Source of the DNA: Tetrapyrgos nigripes
Taxonomy: Eukaryota; Basidiomycota; Agaricomycetes; Agaricales; Campanellaceae
Assembly (NCBI GenBank): GCA_013368315.1
Contig: JAACJM010000022.1
Coordinates: forward strand, 558,001 to 622,000
Length of the DNA: 64,000 nucleotides
Direction of reading: 5' to 3'
The notes below the pieces were generated by a model. It did not search any database. It saw only the letters and a program-made list of their open reading frames with translations, and was not told where the DNA came from. How positions within the stretch are numbered: position 1 is the first letter of the stretch; every line of letters starts with the position of its first letter. Below, one piece after another: positions 11,165-22,432 of this stretch. The position numbers and the translations under genes are program-made.

Positions 11165-12345
11165 GGAAGTGTATGGTAATAGGTGTCTTTTGCATAAGTG
11201 TAGAACAAACACAAACTCAAAGACTTTTATACAAATTGTAAAATGCAGAATACTCAACAGTTCACTTGTACTACAAGGACTTTTGCACAAATGCACACAA
11301 ATTCAGCACACAATGACTATAACAAGTCCACAAGGTATAACCAACAGTTTCAATTCACAATTTGTAGGCCCAAATGCCCTATAACCAGTTTCACAAGTCT
11401 GAGGACACACAAAAGGTAACACACAAAACCAACAAATTTGATTCAACACTATTGATCCACACACTATGTTTACACTTGATGTGAGTGAAGTAAATTGGGT
11501 AGAAGCATAGTCCATGTTTCACAGTCTCTACAGCTAGCACTAGTGAGATGACTGATACTCTACAGTATGTGGCTTTCAAGAAGCTTTGTCTGTATTTCAC
11601 ACTGTGGTCTTGATACTCTACATATGTGGCTTGAGTAACTACAACAAATACCTTGTCCTTTTATACTACTCGCAGCTACTACTATACAGTTCTATATTTC
11701 TTTTTAATGTCTGCTAAAAGGTACATAAGAAAACAGAAATATTTGTCTAACTGCCAGTCCATGCTTCCCAGTACTACTAGATTAAGTAGGTACCTTCTAA
11801 TTAGGGTATCTAGAAAATGTAGAATATTATCTAAAACTAATAGGGCTTTCTATGTTCCCTTTGCTTCATCCTCTTTACTAAGAGTATCTTTCTGGAACTG
11901 GTGGCTGTAGTCATTCTGACTCACATAGCTCCACCATCCATGCTGGGCTCCACTCGTATGACTCACATTCCTTTACCACCAATTAGTTGTTATAGGTTTG
12001 TGTAGTCTTTGCTTATTCCTCCTCTTATGTTTTTCTGGCACTACTATAGACTTAGTGTCAATAAACCCAGTTTGTGGTCCTACATATCTTTTGTAGTCAC
12101 ACTCAGTCATCAGGCACACATCTTGCTGATCTTACTGCTGCATTCAGAAATATCTTTACCCTTTTGAGGCTTTCTCATTATGACTCCTTCCTTAGATCAC
12201 ATACTGGCGGTAATGAACTATGGGCTTATTCCTTCACTGCTAGTCCGTCCCTTTAGTACCATATGAAAGCTGAGCTTTCTAGGAACTCGTACATATATAC
12301 TTTGTCCTACTTATCTATCCTTACTGTCTTTCAAAAGACTATTCC
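11165..12345. repeat. Repeat R, copy 1
   Basis: Shares long blocks with 42198-43272, starting at TAATAGGTGTCTTT and continuing through several indels to about 'ccttactg'. It encodes nothing recognisable. It could be a solo LTR or a non-coding retroelement; neither end shows a clear signature. Confidence 0.7.
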
Positions 12346-12467
12346 TTCTGTTCTGATTACTATTTATAGTAATCAGTTTTTTTTGTGACGAATATGCATC
12401 CTTGAGCCATGGGAATCATTATCTATACATGTTTTAAAATTCACATGACCTAATTCTTCAATGTGCT

Positions 12468-12541
12468 TCACAGCGGGATTGGACTCTCGACTGTTTGTTA
12501 TCAAAAAAACAGACACAGTAAACCACTATGCCACCAGACCA
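12468..12541 (-). mobile_element. tRNA-like sequence, probable pseudogene or SINE head
   Basis: On the - strand it starts GGTCTGGTGGCATAGTGG, which contains a good A box (TGGCATAGTGG). An anticodon-like stem-loop and a weak B box (AGAGTCCAATCCC) follow. The acceptor ends do not pair. A working tRNA is unlikely. Confidence 0.45.
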
Positions 12542-12545
12542 TGTC

Positions 12546-13140
12546 AATAATGCATAATTCCTTTCTGTTATCCTACATTTACATATGTTTTTGATTCACC
12601 CCATGCTCTACTCCAGCTCTCAGCTGGGTAAGTATAGTTAGCTAGGCTACCTGTTCACTAATGGATCATCAGAAATACCAAGATGCGGAGTTCAAACAAT
12701 TAAATGCCTCTGATGGCATCAGGAAAACGGTACTGGGTTATACAGCACTTGGTCTGCATGCCCCTGACACATACTAGAAGGGAGATACCATTACCAGTGT
12801 ACAAAATCAAAGGCGATGGTGGATTGAGTATATACAAGAAGACAGAGAAAGAAAGAGATAGTGCTTAGATAAGGATCCATATTTCTTCCTTTTCATCGAT
12901 TCCACTGAAAGTGCTCCAGTTTCTTTCTTTGTCATTTGGTAAGCTTTATCCGACTTCTTTCTTTTCGTCATCTGGGTGCTGAACAGCAATTAGGGCAGGA
13001 GGCAGGCACATATGCATGAGACGTTGTTACTTAATCCTAAAAGTTCTTTCCTCCTCACCACGAATGACAAGTGGCATCACCTCAAGACCTCCATAGCTAG
13101 GTGGTCTTCTCTGATTTCAATCTTTACTCATTATTTCTAG
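12546..13140. other. No gene seen
   Basis: Short open frames only, none with protein character. Confidence 0.45.
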
Positions 13141-13495
13141 ATTCAAGTTTCCACAGTCTTTGACTGGTCAGTCATTGCTGACTGAGCTCTTTATTCTTCT
13201 GGAGACTTGTGAAGGCTTGGAAATGTTTTACAAAACCTTCTATAAAGGCCTTCCTCTACCTTCTACCAATACATTGAACACTGTCATTGCAACCTCCACC
13301 CCAATGTCTCCCACCAAACAGTCAATTACCTCATCCAAGTCCAAGTCTGCTGATCAGACCACCACTACTTCTGGATTCACTTACACGGTCACTGATTCTA
13401 CTTCAACCACCACTGGATCCACGTCAATTGTCAACTCTGAGGATGACCCTGCTCCTCCTTCAAAGAAACCCAAGGCTTGCAAGACTACTAAATAA
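13141..13495 (+). CDS. Hypothetical protein, C-terminal exon
   Basis: An open frame of about 118 codons follows a splice-acceptor-like TTTCTAG and ends at the stop before 13496. The first part (TELFILLETCEGLEMFYKTF) looks like a helical protein end. The rest is a Ser/Thr-rich, low-complexity tail finishing with acidic residues and a basic, possibly nuclear, stretch (SKKPKACKTTK). No ATG is present in frame, and upstream exons were not found. The family is not recognised. It may be the end of a transposon-borne gene. Confidence 0.35.
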
Positions 13496-13498
13496 ATG

Positions 13499-14144
13499 TT
13501 TCTCACATTTCAATCCTTTGTATCACTACCTGTACCAATAGTCTAGTTTTTTCTTCTTTTCGTGTAGTGATTTGAAACAACAGTGTATGTAACATCAATC
13601 TCTCATTGTCTGAGTCCAGAACAAGACTAGTAAGTCAAATCAATATTTGTCGAAGCCAATGGGTGGCGGTCAAGATCAAATATCCAATCAGCAAGCAGTC
13701 AACCAATGGCCTGCCATTCCCAGTGGTTGAGGTTGGCAGAAAAAAAGCCATTGGTCGGAACCAACAAATGCTATCCCCAGTGGTCAGAGTTGGCACAAAC
13801 ATCCATTCAGCGACTCCCCTGTCTGATACTCAGTACTCCAAACCAAATCAACCACGGAGTTGAACAGACATTTGATGTTGTGGACGATGTTGGCACGGAC
13901 CTCCTTTGAGTCCTTTCAGTGACTCCCCTGTCTGGTACCCAAGGGCTGTGCAGCTGGTTATGACCAGACTGGACATTCCTTTTTGATCATAAGGTCTGAC
14001 CCAGTCCCCTCCCTCCCTCCCTCCCTCCCCTTACCTTCCAAAAAGGAAAGAGATTAGATTAGATTGCAGAGATTATGTAACTTTGACTGATGCATCCCCA
14101 ACTCCAGACTGAACCTTTCTTGAGCCCATCTCTCATGGTCTTTG
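13499..14144. other. No gene seen; C-rich tract
   Basis: Contains a polypyrimidine run of CTCC repeats near 14008-14030 and short imperfect repeats around GTTGGC (13660-13900). No protein-like frame. Confidence 0.45.
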
Positions 14145-14825
14145 AGACCAGCTGGAACGGACCCAGGTGGAAGTCTTAAGTATGGAAGAAGGGTGGAGTA
14201 GGTTTCCGGATGGAACCGGAATGAATGGAAGAGAGTTAGGATAGGAATGAAGTCAGAGGACTTAAGTTGAATGGCACTATGAGTACCACCTCACTAGTTG
14301 TCTTAAGTCGGAATGATAGGAACGATTGGGAGACCAGCTAAATCGATTTTAGACTTAAGCTATCTACTACAAAGTTGCTAGCTTAAGTACTAATCCAGAA
14401 AGGAACGGAACCTGATAGGACCAGATCGGAAATGAAAGGTAATGTAACTAATAAAGGAAGTGAATAGGGAAACACTCAATTTGCTATCATCGTGAGAAAA
14501 CCCTATGTTGAAAAGGAAAGGGGAGCATATGGTGCTCATGAATATTAAGAGGAGCGAGTGGAGAGAAGTGGAAACTGTGGAGAGAAAGCATAAGGACAAT
14601 CTGGTTAGCATCCAAGATAAATCATAGCCTTCCGGATAGGATCCAAGGTGGAGATTAAATGTGGGGATTAAAAGTGGAGTTCAGATATGAATCGGAAATG
14701 AAATGATAGGAAAGAGTATCGGATCGAGCGGGATGAAACTTTGGAAGAGAGAAAAGAAATATAAGATAAAAGATCGGAAAAGGTCTGGAACGACCGGAAA
14801 GCAGCATGGAAGCATAGGTATTACA
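14145..14825 (-). repeat. LTR (3' LTR of the - strand chromovirus), edge-truncated
   Basis: Aligns with 21760-22432 throughout, including a hallmark block near 14329-14390. It ends in TTACA at 14825, giving TGTAATACC as the LTR start on the - strand. The first bases seen in the other copy (TGTTAAGTC) are missing, so the outer end was lost or rearranged. Confidence 0.88.
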
Positions 14826-14838
14826 GTATCCCCCTCTT
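14826..14838 (-). promoter_or_regulatory. Polypurine tract of the chromovirus
   Basis: On the - strand AAGAGGGGGATAC directly precedes the 3' LTR start TGTAATACC. This is the primer site for plus-strand DNA synthesis in LTR elements. Confidence 0.75.
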
Positions 14839-15046
14839 AGGCCTCGAGCCCTCAAGAGGCATGGAAAGGCATAGGATCTGTAAGGAGAATGAGTTTGAAA
14901 AAATTGTGGCTAAAAATAGAAAAAGGGTGGACCCTAGATTGAACAATAGAACGGAAAGAGGACCAGATGGGACAGGTGCAGTTGAATGTTGCCTAATAAG
15001 GTAAGATGAAAATAAAATTTAGATGGTCCATGCACGATTTTGGAAC

Positions 15047-15052
15047 TATAAA
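15047..15052 (+). promoter_or_regulatory. TATA box of the antisense gene
   Basis: TATAAA lies 51-56 bp before the ATG at 15103, in the opposite direction to the retroelement's own transcription. Confidence 0.5.
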
Positions 15053-15102
15053 TTGTGCAAGCCTTCGGAACGCTCTGAAACCAACTTCGACAAAATTTCT
15101 TC

Positions 15103-16023
15103 ATGTCTGCCTCTACTTCCAGCACCTCTGCCACCACCCCTTACGTCCCTCTCAACATCGCCAGCAAGGTCACCGAAGCCCTGGACAAATGGGAAAAGAC
15201 CAACGCCACCCCCAAACATCTCGAAACTCCCCCCCTGTATAAAGAGCAAGTAGTCCCCAGGAGGGCAGAGCAAGCAGAGAAGGATCAGATCCGTGGAGAA
15301 AACAATGCGGCGTGGAAGCTGAAGGATGCGTATGACGATGCAACGGATGCTTGGGACGCCTGGAAGGAGAGCAGGGATAATATTGAGAAGGTGGTGAAGG
15401 AGAAGTGGGAAGCGAGGGAAAAGAAGTGGTTGGAAAAATGGACGAAGGAAAAGGAAGCGAAGGAACAAGAGGAGAAGGAGAAAGAGAAAGGAAGTCAGCC
15501 GGTGAAGCCGGAGAAGAAGAAGAAGGTGAAGAATGTTCTGGAGGTCGTGGTACCCAAGGCAGGTCTGAGTAAGAAGGCACAGGGAAAGAGGAAAGCCGGT
15601 GATGAGGTGGAAAGTCCCCGGGTGAAGCGGAAGCGTCGGGATGAGGACTGGGAGAGTGATGAAGAGTCTGAGCCAGGCTTTGACATTACAACGATGGAGG
15701 AAGATGCCCTGGTCCTGGAGGTGAGTTGTTTCCGTCTTTTCCTGTTCTTATGCTGACCAGATTTTTGATAACCGTGTTCCCGGTGTATCACCAATGGCAA
15801 GTCCTGCAAGGCCCAAGGCAAGGGTAGAGCTGCGTGTACCGAGTGCACGAAGCTGAAGTCTGCCTGCAACCTGACCGGTCGGAAACACGCTATTCCCAAC
15901 ATCTCCCTCCTCTGCCAAATCCAAATGGCCCAACTTCGTCGTCTCATCCACATCGGGGAAGTGTTGGATTCCGCCTGTACGCAGTTGCAGTTGACGGTCC
16001 CGTCAGTGGAAGAAGAGGAATGA
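15103..16023 (+). CDS. Antisense accessory gene in the chromovirus; double CxxC(6)C protein
   Basis: Exon 1 starts at the ATG at 15103 and runs 206 codons to a GTGAGT at 15721. It is Lys/Glu-rich, with a long charged helix (about residues 80-130), basic nuclear-type stretches (KKKKVKN, VKRKRRDED) and an acidic end. After a short intron ending at 15760 the continuation reads CSRCITNGKSC and, further on, CTECTKLKSAC, ending at TGA 16021-16023. These two CxxC(6)C blocks resemble, but are not, a standard Zn2Cys6 DNA-binding cluster. The strong GTGAGT donor puts the Cys-rich exon out of frame by one; a weaker donor (GTTGTT at 15725) keeps it in frame, so this copy may carry a small indel. Function is unknown; regulation of the element or of host chromatin is speculation. 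Confidence 0.55.
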
Positions 16024-16468
16024 TCTGGGATGGAGGAACGGCTCCTTCAGTTGCCAGATTTTATCAGTGGAGGGTCAAAGAAGTCGAAGAAGAAACTGAA
16101 GTCGGCAGCAACAGTGGGTCAGGATTAGGGAGCGAGTCGGACGCATTGGAAAGGACTATGCATGGACTTTGAACACAGACTTTATGTAGCATGTAGATAC
16201 TCAACCGGACCCGGATGGGCAAAACTTTCTTGGAGAAAATTGTGTGATGCGAGTTGAACCTGGAACGGAACGAAAGGAATGAAATAAGTAATGAAATATG
16301 ATGTGCGAAGAAAGCCAAAAGAATCAGCTTAAAGGAAAACACATAACGAAAGGAAATGGTTAATTAAAGGTAGATTGTGATTGTAAATGTGATGAAATTG
16401 GAGTAGCGGTCAGAAAGACCAGAATTGAAAATTCAGTTGAGGACAGCATAGCGAAAGAAAAGAAAAAA

Positions 16469-17990
16469 TTATAATGGAAGCGGACCGGGCTTCTTTGGAT
16501 TTTTCTTGTGAAATTCTTCAATTGCCTCATCAGCTGTAAGCTCATCCGCTGGAAGCCATGAGAATTCCTTGTCTGTCCCTTCATAACCTGACCACTGTAC
16601 CAAATACAAAAGTGGACATTTCCGACGGCACCGATCGACTTTAGAGTCGAGAATTTCAGTGATCTCATATTCAAGTTCACCTTCAATCTCAACTGGAGCT
16701 GGCAGATCCAGAATACGATTTGGGATAGTGTTGGGCACAGTGGGTTCGAGTTGGGAGACATGGAAAACGGGGTGGATACCATGGAGATAGTCGGGGAGCT
16801 TAAGCGTATAGGATAAGGAGCTAGGACGGGCGATAACCTTGAATGGACCAAGAAACTTTTCGGAAAACTTTGGAGTTGGTCTTGTAGTTTTGATATGTTT
16901 AGACGATACAAAGACCTCAGAATCGATAGGGATTTCCAGTAAATCCAGACGTCATTTGTCAGCCTGAATCTTGTAGCGTTTCTGAGCTTCCTGAATCTCT
17001 TCCCAAAGGAAACTGTGAAGTTCCTCTAGGTTGACAACAAAGTGACGGGCACATTCGGAAGCGAGATTGTAATCTGGATGGATTGTGAGATTAGGGTGGA
17101 AGCCCTTATTAGCGAAGAAAGGTGTGATTCTGGTGGAAGCATTCGGAGCGTTGTTATAGGCGAACTCGGCAATGGGAAGTAATGTATCCCAGTTGTCCTG
17201 TTGATAGGAACAATAGATCTGGATATACTGCTCGAGTGTCTGATTAGTATGCTCTGTCTGTCCATCAGCTTCCGGGTGATAACCTGAAGTGAAGTGAAGT
17301 TCCATATCCAAGGCTTTTCCGAGAGATCGGAAGAAGTGGGAAACGAATTTGGAACCCCAGTCGGAAGTGACATGGCTAGGAACACCATGCTTAGAAAAGA
17401 CATGAATAACAAATAGTTCCGCTAGTTGTTCCAAGGTGATAGTGTCGTGGGTCAGAATGAAGATTCCCTGTTTCGAGGCACGGTCTACAATCACCAGAAT
17501 AGCTGTAAAACCATTGGAATCCGGTAATTGCTCGATGAAGTCCATAGAGATAGAATCCCAAGGCTGGACTGGTACAGGAAGGGGTTTGAGAAGACCATAG
17601 GGTCGATGTCGTCGAGGCTTGTTACGCCCACAGACCGTACAGGAAGCGACATAGTCCTGAACAAATTCCCTAATCTTTGGCCATGTATAATGCCGTCGGA
17701 TTAAGTCTAGGGTCCGGTTCTGTCCAAAATGTCCTGCAAGGGAATGATCGTGGTGTTGATGTAGTACATGAAGCCAAAGGTCAGATCCAGCGGGAACATA
17801 AATCCTGTCGTCCAATCGTAGAAGATCAGATTCATCAAGTCTCCATCGGGGAGCGTTCGGATCCTCAGCTAGTTTGGATCCGAAGCATAAGATTCCTGGA
17901 TTGTAGAATGGAGTTTTTCGATATCCATGATGACTGAAGCACGGAGTATGGGCCTTCCAGGAATGAGGCTTGGAGCAACTCGGAAAGTTG
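16469..17990 (-). pseudogene. Chromovirus integrase plus chromodomain
   Basis: C-terminal part of the polyprotein. It begins with an HHCC zinc-binding head (LAGHFGQN, then CTVCGRNK near 17618-17641). The catalytic core has Asp in SMDFIEQL (about 17540), Asp in TSDWGSKF (about 17360) and Glu in GQTEH (about 17254). That is a DD35E spacing, with all three residues present. A GPF-type linker follows, then a chromodomain (about 16500-16700: YEITEILDSK, LYLVQWSGYEG, FSWLPADEL), which in chromoviruses targets integration to heterochromatin. A TGA at 16952-16954 falls where the family has Arg (ADK-stop-RLDLL), and frameshifts near 17875-17990 separate it from the RNase H frame. The usual SDRG motif is SDWG here. 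Confidence 0.88.
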
Positions 17991-20219
17991 TTCCTGAGTG
18001 AATACTGGACGGAAATTCTGTGGATTAACCTTGGTGTAGCCACTATCCCCCTCTTTTGGGTAGACGTCCCATCGTCTAGTAAGTGAGTCTGGTTTCGCAC
18101 TGAGTTTTCCGGGTCGGAACCAGATGATAAGGTTGAACGCAGAAAGATACTCAGACCATCGGACTTGTCGTCTGGTAAGAATCTTGGTTGTTGAAAAATA
18201 TTCAAGATTTTTATGGTCAGTGACGATGTCGATAGGAGATCCGGACCCTTCCAGGTAGTGTCACCAAATACAGAATGCTTCAAAAATTGCAAGCAATTCC
18301 TTATCGTGGACATCGTAATTGAGTTTGGCAGACTGAAGGGTGCGAGAGTGGAAAGCAATGGGGTGGATTTCTCCAGAATCGTAGCAGAGCGAGAGGATTG
18401 CAGCTATTGCATAGTCAGAAGCGTCGGTTTCAATGATAATAGGAACATTAGGAACCCAGTGACCAAGGATCAGAGCGGAAGTGAAGGAATGTTTAAGATA
18501 TTCAAAAGCTTTCTGACATGCTTGTGTCCAATTCCAATGGGAAGCTTTTTGGGTGAGACGGGTTAAGGGTACGGCAATATCCGAATAGTTATATATGAAA
18601 CGTCTGTAAAAATTACAGAATCCAAGGAAAGATTGGATATCCTTGACTTTCCATGGAACAGGCCAGTCTAAGATCGTTCAGATTTTGGCTGTATCCATCG
18701 TAAGCCCTTCAGGGGAGAGAAGGTAGCCTAGGTATTCCACTGTATCAATGGAAAAAAAGCATTTTTCGGGATTTACAAAGAGGCCATGCTGGCGGAGACG
18801 CCAGAAAACCTCTTGTACATGCTTCTGGTGATCTTCCTCGTTGTCTGAATAGATGAGGATGTCATCGAGATAGACGATGACGGTAACGTCGAGGAGATCG
18901 GAAAGGATGTCATTGATGAACTGTTGGAATGCAGCGGGAGCGTTGCTAAGACCGAAAGGCATTACTTTCCATTTGAAGGATCCATAACGGGTCCGGAAAG
19001 CAGTTTTCCATTCGTCCCCTTCGGCAATGCGGACCAAGTGGTAAGCGTGACAGAGATCCAACTTGGTGTAAATTTTTGCTCGCCTAGGAGTGTCTAAAAG
19101 CTCGGAAATGAGTGGAAGCAGATACCTATCCTTTTTCGTGATAGCATTGAGGCCACAGAAATCAACGCAAAGGCGAAGTTCCCCGCTTTTCTTTTTCACG
19201 AAGAGGACCGGAGCCGTGAACAGAGAGGATGAGGGTTTGATAAACTCCATAGAGAGGTGTTTGTCTACGAATTTCCGTAATTCCCCAAGTTCCCTATCGG
19301 ATACCGGATAGATCCGGGCAACCAGTGGAGGCGCACCCTCAACCAAATCAATTTTGAGGTCATAGGGACAGTGCGGAGCCAGTTTATCTGAGAGTCCTTC
19401 GTCAAAAACATCAGAAAAGTCAGTGAGATAGTCAGGGACCGCAGGCGGATCCTTCGGTTCCAACTGTGCAGATTTTGCGGAAACCTCAGGTTCCATAATA
19501 AGACAGAGAGCCATCGGTTCCAGCTGATCTATTTTACAACAGCGTTGGAAAGCTGCTGCTCCGATGATGGAAATTTTGGAATCTTGTATGGATGAAGCCA
19601 TTTGAGTGATGGAAGGATAGGAATAGATGGGTTCATTAGGCCAGGATGGTTTGGATGGTTTAGAGCGAGTAGATGGCTTTGAAGCCAGAAACAGTATGGA
19701 AACCGGAGAACCCAGGTCAGCTGTTGAAGGCGACTCACAAGGTTCAGAGCTCGGGTGAACAGCAACAGGTTCGGGTTTTCGGAATGCGATGGTTCCTTTT
19801 ACCCAATCAACCAACGGGTTGTAGTGGGAAAGGAAACTATATCCGAGAACGCCCTTACAAGTTGAGTCAAGATTGGTGACGTAAAAGTCGAGTGGAATTC
19901 GCTCTCCCCCCAGAAAATAAACGGAAAGATGGCATATTTTATTAAGTACACAGGGGACAGATCCATCAAGAAGGCGTAGACGAATGGGAGATATGGAATG
20001 GGTAGGTAGGGAATGTTCGGAAACGTATTGAGTGTCTATGAAGCAGTCAGATGAGCCAGAGTCTAAAAGAGAGAAAAGAGATGGAAGAATCGGAAGACGT
20101 TGATAAAGGAATAGATAATGGTAATACAAGGGATTTAACGGAAACAGCAGCAGCATTGAGAGTAACCTCCTGGTTGGCACGATCCCGGTCAACGCAACTC
20201 TGATCTCGTGCCGAGGCAT
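17991..20219 (-). pseudogene. Chromovirus protease, reverse transcriptase and RNase H
   Basis: Aspartic protease with LLDSGSSDCFID (Asp codon near 20061), then reverse transcriptase with FVKKKSGELRLCVDFCGLN, PFGLSNAPAAFQ and the catalytic YLDD at 18861-18872, all intact. RNase H follows with IETDASDYAI and a [12 protein letters not shown] segment. The long open stretch 18678-20219 has 513 codons. TGA at 18678-18680 sits in a conserved KI-stop-TILDWPVPW, and TGA at 18261-18263 sits in IW-stop-HYLEGSG; both replace a conserved Arg. There is no free start codon: the frame is continuous with gag in this family. Confidence 0.9.
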
Positions 20220-20231
20220 CAGAGCTGCGGA

Positions 20232-21700
20232 CTATTTTGGGGACTGCGCAGAAGCAGCACCAGACTCGGATGCAGGTGTTTCCGTGTTTGCCGCACGACC
20301 GCGAGCCTCGTTAGCCGACTTACGCTTATTACAATCGTCGATTGAGTGTTTTCCGCCACAGAACATACAGAGATTGTTCTTTTTGCGACGGTCCTTCTCG
20401 GCCTGAGACAGTTTCCCGTCTTTCCCGAGCTTGCTAGCCCAGAGTTTTTTGGAGGGTTGGCCAGAAGTCGATGATGCAGAAGATGTGGAAGTCGTAGTCG
20501 TCAGGGTGATGTTAACCTGCAAAGCTCCAGTCTTGGTTTTACCGGAACCCGAGGATTTGCCGGAACCGGAGTTTCCGCCACCTGAACCTTTCCCTTCGGA
20601 ACTACCCTTTCCTCCCGAAGAATTTTCGCGTTTTTTCTCCACTTGGTGACACCAGTAGCAGGAATCCATATGGAGGACTTGGGCTTTAAGGAGGGAAAGT
20701 TTCTCTTCTTCGATAGTAAGGGAAAGCGCATCCTTGAGACGCGGAGCCAACCTCTTCTTGAAGAAGTGTCAAAGAGAGCTTTCATCCCAGGGAACTTGTG
20801 AAGCAAGCTGCTGGAAACGGATGCAATACTTGGCGGCTTTATCGGAATCCTTCATATGAAGGGTTTCCAGTCGGTCCTCGGCTTCTCCAACCTCATCGAA
20901 AACCCTGAAGTTATCCTTCAACTCCTTAATGAAAATATTGAAGTCAAGAGTCCACGGAGCAGGGTCGAATGGGTCGGGATTGAGGATATTTGGCTCAAAG
21001 AATTCAAGTGCGGATCCGGAGAGATAGGAAAGTGCGAAACTGATTTTGGCAGCATCAGTGGCATAGGCGTTCGGACGATTCTGAAGGTTGATTTGGAGTT
21101 GGATGAGGAAAGGACGGAGTTTTTTCAGGTCTGTACCATTGAAGGTATCAGGTTTCTTTACTTCTGTCTTCTCGTTCAAGCTAGAGCCCAGAGCGAGCTT
21201 TTCCAGGATGGAATTGAAACTTTCCAGGGCAGCAACAAACTGTCATGCTGGGTGGTTTTCGTCATCATCATCATTATCGTCATCATCGGAGGACGGATCT
21301 CCACCGCCTCCACCGCCTCCACCACCATCTGGAGGATCACTGGAACCACTGGGTTGACCTCCCTGACTGGCATCACCATCGTCATTATTGTTGTCCTGTC
21401 CTTGTTGTTGGTTTCCTCTCGGAGGAGATGGAAAAGGTGGAGGAGGACGAGGCTGTTGTTGATGGATTTGTTGATGGGTGCTAGCCAGATGAGTTTGAGT
21501 AGCAGTACCCGAATCCATAGGTTCCGATGCTGCAAGTCGATCCAAGATTCCCAGATACGAAGATGAACCAGGTTTGGAAGGACTGGGATGTGCGAAGATA
21601 CTACTGGAACGTCGGTGTTGTCGAACCTGAACGTTTTTAAAGAGTCCGGAGTAGAAGGGCTTTTTGAATGGAGATTCTGGAACTGAGGGTGGAATGGATG
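20232..21700 (-). pseudogene. Chromovirus gag
   Basis: Structural protein of the retroelement particle. The N-terminal part is Pro/Gln-rich with a Gly and Asp run (about 21243-21400). The gag core follows (KPDTFNGTDLKKLRPFL, DRLETLHMKDSDKAAKYC, FQQLASQVPWDE). Next comes a Gly/Ser-rich spacer, then a zinc knuckle CMFCGGKHSIDDC (C-x2-C-x3-H-x4-C) with a basic tail. TGA at 21243-21245 and at 20769-20771 and TAG at 20232-20234 interrupt a single frame; the two TGA fall where Arg (CGA) would keep it open. No ATG was found in frame at the start. Confidence 0.85.
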
Positions 21701-21741
21701 GGGATGGAGTGCATTGATCTCATTGTGACATAAGAGACAAC

Positions 21742-22432
21742 TGTTAAGTCTGGGCAGATCCTAGGAATGGACCCGGGCAGAAGTCTTAAGTATAGAAGAA
21801 GGGTGTAGGTTTCTGGACGGAACTGGAATGAACGGAAGAGAGTTAGAATAGGAATGAAGTCGGAGGACTTAAGTTGAATGGCACTATGAGTACCACCTCA
21901 CTAGTTGTCTTAAGTCGGAATGATAGGAACGATTGGGAGACCAGCTAAATCGATTTTAGACTTAAGCTATCTACTACAAAGTTGCTAGCTTAAGTACTAA
22001 TCCAGAAAGGAACGGAACCTGATAGGACCGGATCAGAAATGAAAGGTAATGTAACTAATAAAGGAAGCAAATAGAGAAACGCTCAATTTGCTATCATCGC
22101 GAGAAAACCCTATGTTGAAAAGGAAAGGGGAGCATATGGTGCTCATGGATATTAAGAGGAGCGAGTGGAGAGAAGTGGAAACTGTGGAGAGAAAGCATAA
22201 GGACAATCCGGTTAGCATCTGAGATAAATCATAGCCTTCCAGATAGGATCCGAGGTGGAGATTAAATGTGGGGATTAAAAGTGGAATTCGGATATGAATC
22301 AGAAATAAAATGATAGGAAAGAGCATCGGAATGAGCGGGATGAAACTTTGGAAGAGAGAAAAGAAATATAAGATAAAAGATCGGAAAAGGTCTGGAATGA
22401 CCGGAAAGTGGCATGGAAGCATAGGTATTGCA
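21742..22432 (-). repeat. LTR (5' LTR of the - strand chromovirus)
   Basis: 691 bp, from TGTTAAGTC at 21742 to TTGCA at 22432, so on the - strand it starts TGCAATACC and ends GACTTAACA. It aligns with the left LTR apart from point changes, many of them C/T or G/A. Confidence 0.9.

Larger units (their letters stand above)
14145..22432 (-). mobile_element. Ty3/gypsy chromovirus with both LTRs, degenerate, about 8.3 kb
   Basis: Two LTRs (14145-14825 and 21742-22432) flank gag, protease, reverse transcriptase, RNase H, integrase and chromodomain, in that order on the - strand. A polypurine tract lies next to the 3' LTR. The polyprotein is broken by at least six stops and two or three frameshifts, so this copy cannot move unaided. 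A gene of opposite orientation lies between the chromodomain and the 3' LTR. The outer edge of the left LTR is truncated, so a target duplication cannot be read. Confidence 0.92.

Noticed and set aside
12468..12541. Functional tRNA gene.
   Set aside because: The acceptor ends do not pair and the B box is poor; kept only as a tRNA-like relic.
13998..14030. CTCC run as a functional G-quadruplex or promoter element.
   Set aside because: Low-complexity tract with no gene next to it; no further support.
17677..18566. Plus-strand open frames over the integrase and RNase H region, and similar long frames opposite reverse transcriptase and gag.
   Set aside because: They are mirror frames of the polyprotein with no domain or codon support, unlike the antisense gene at 15103.
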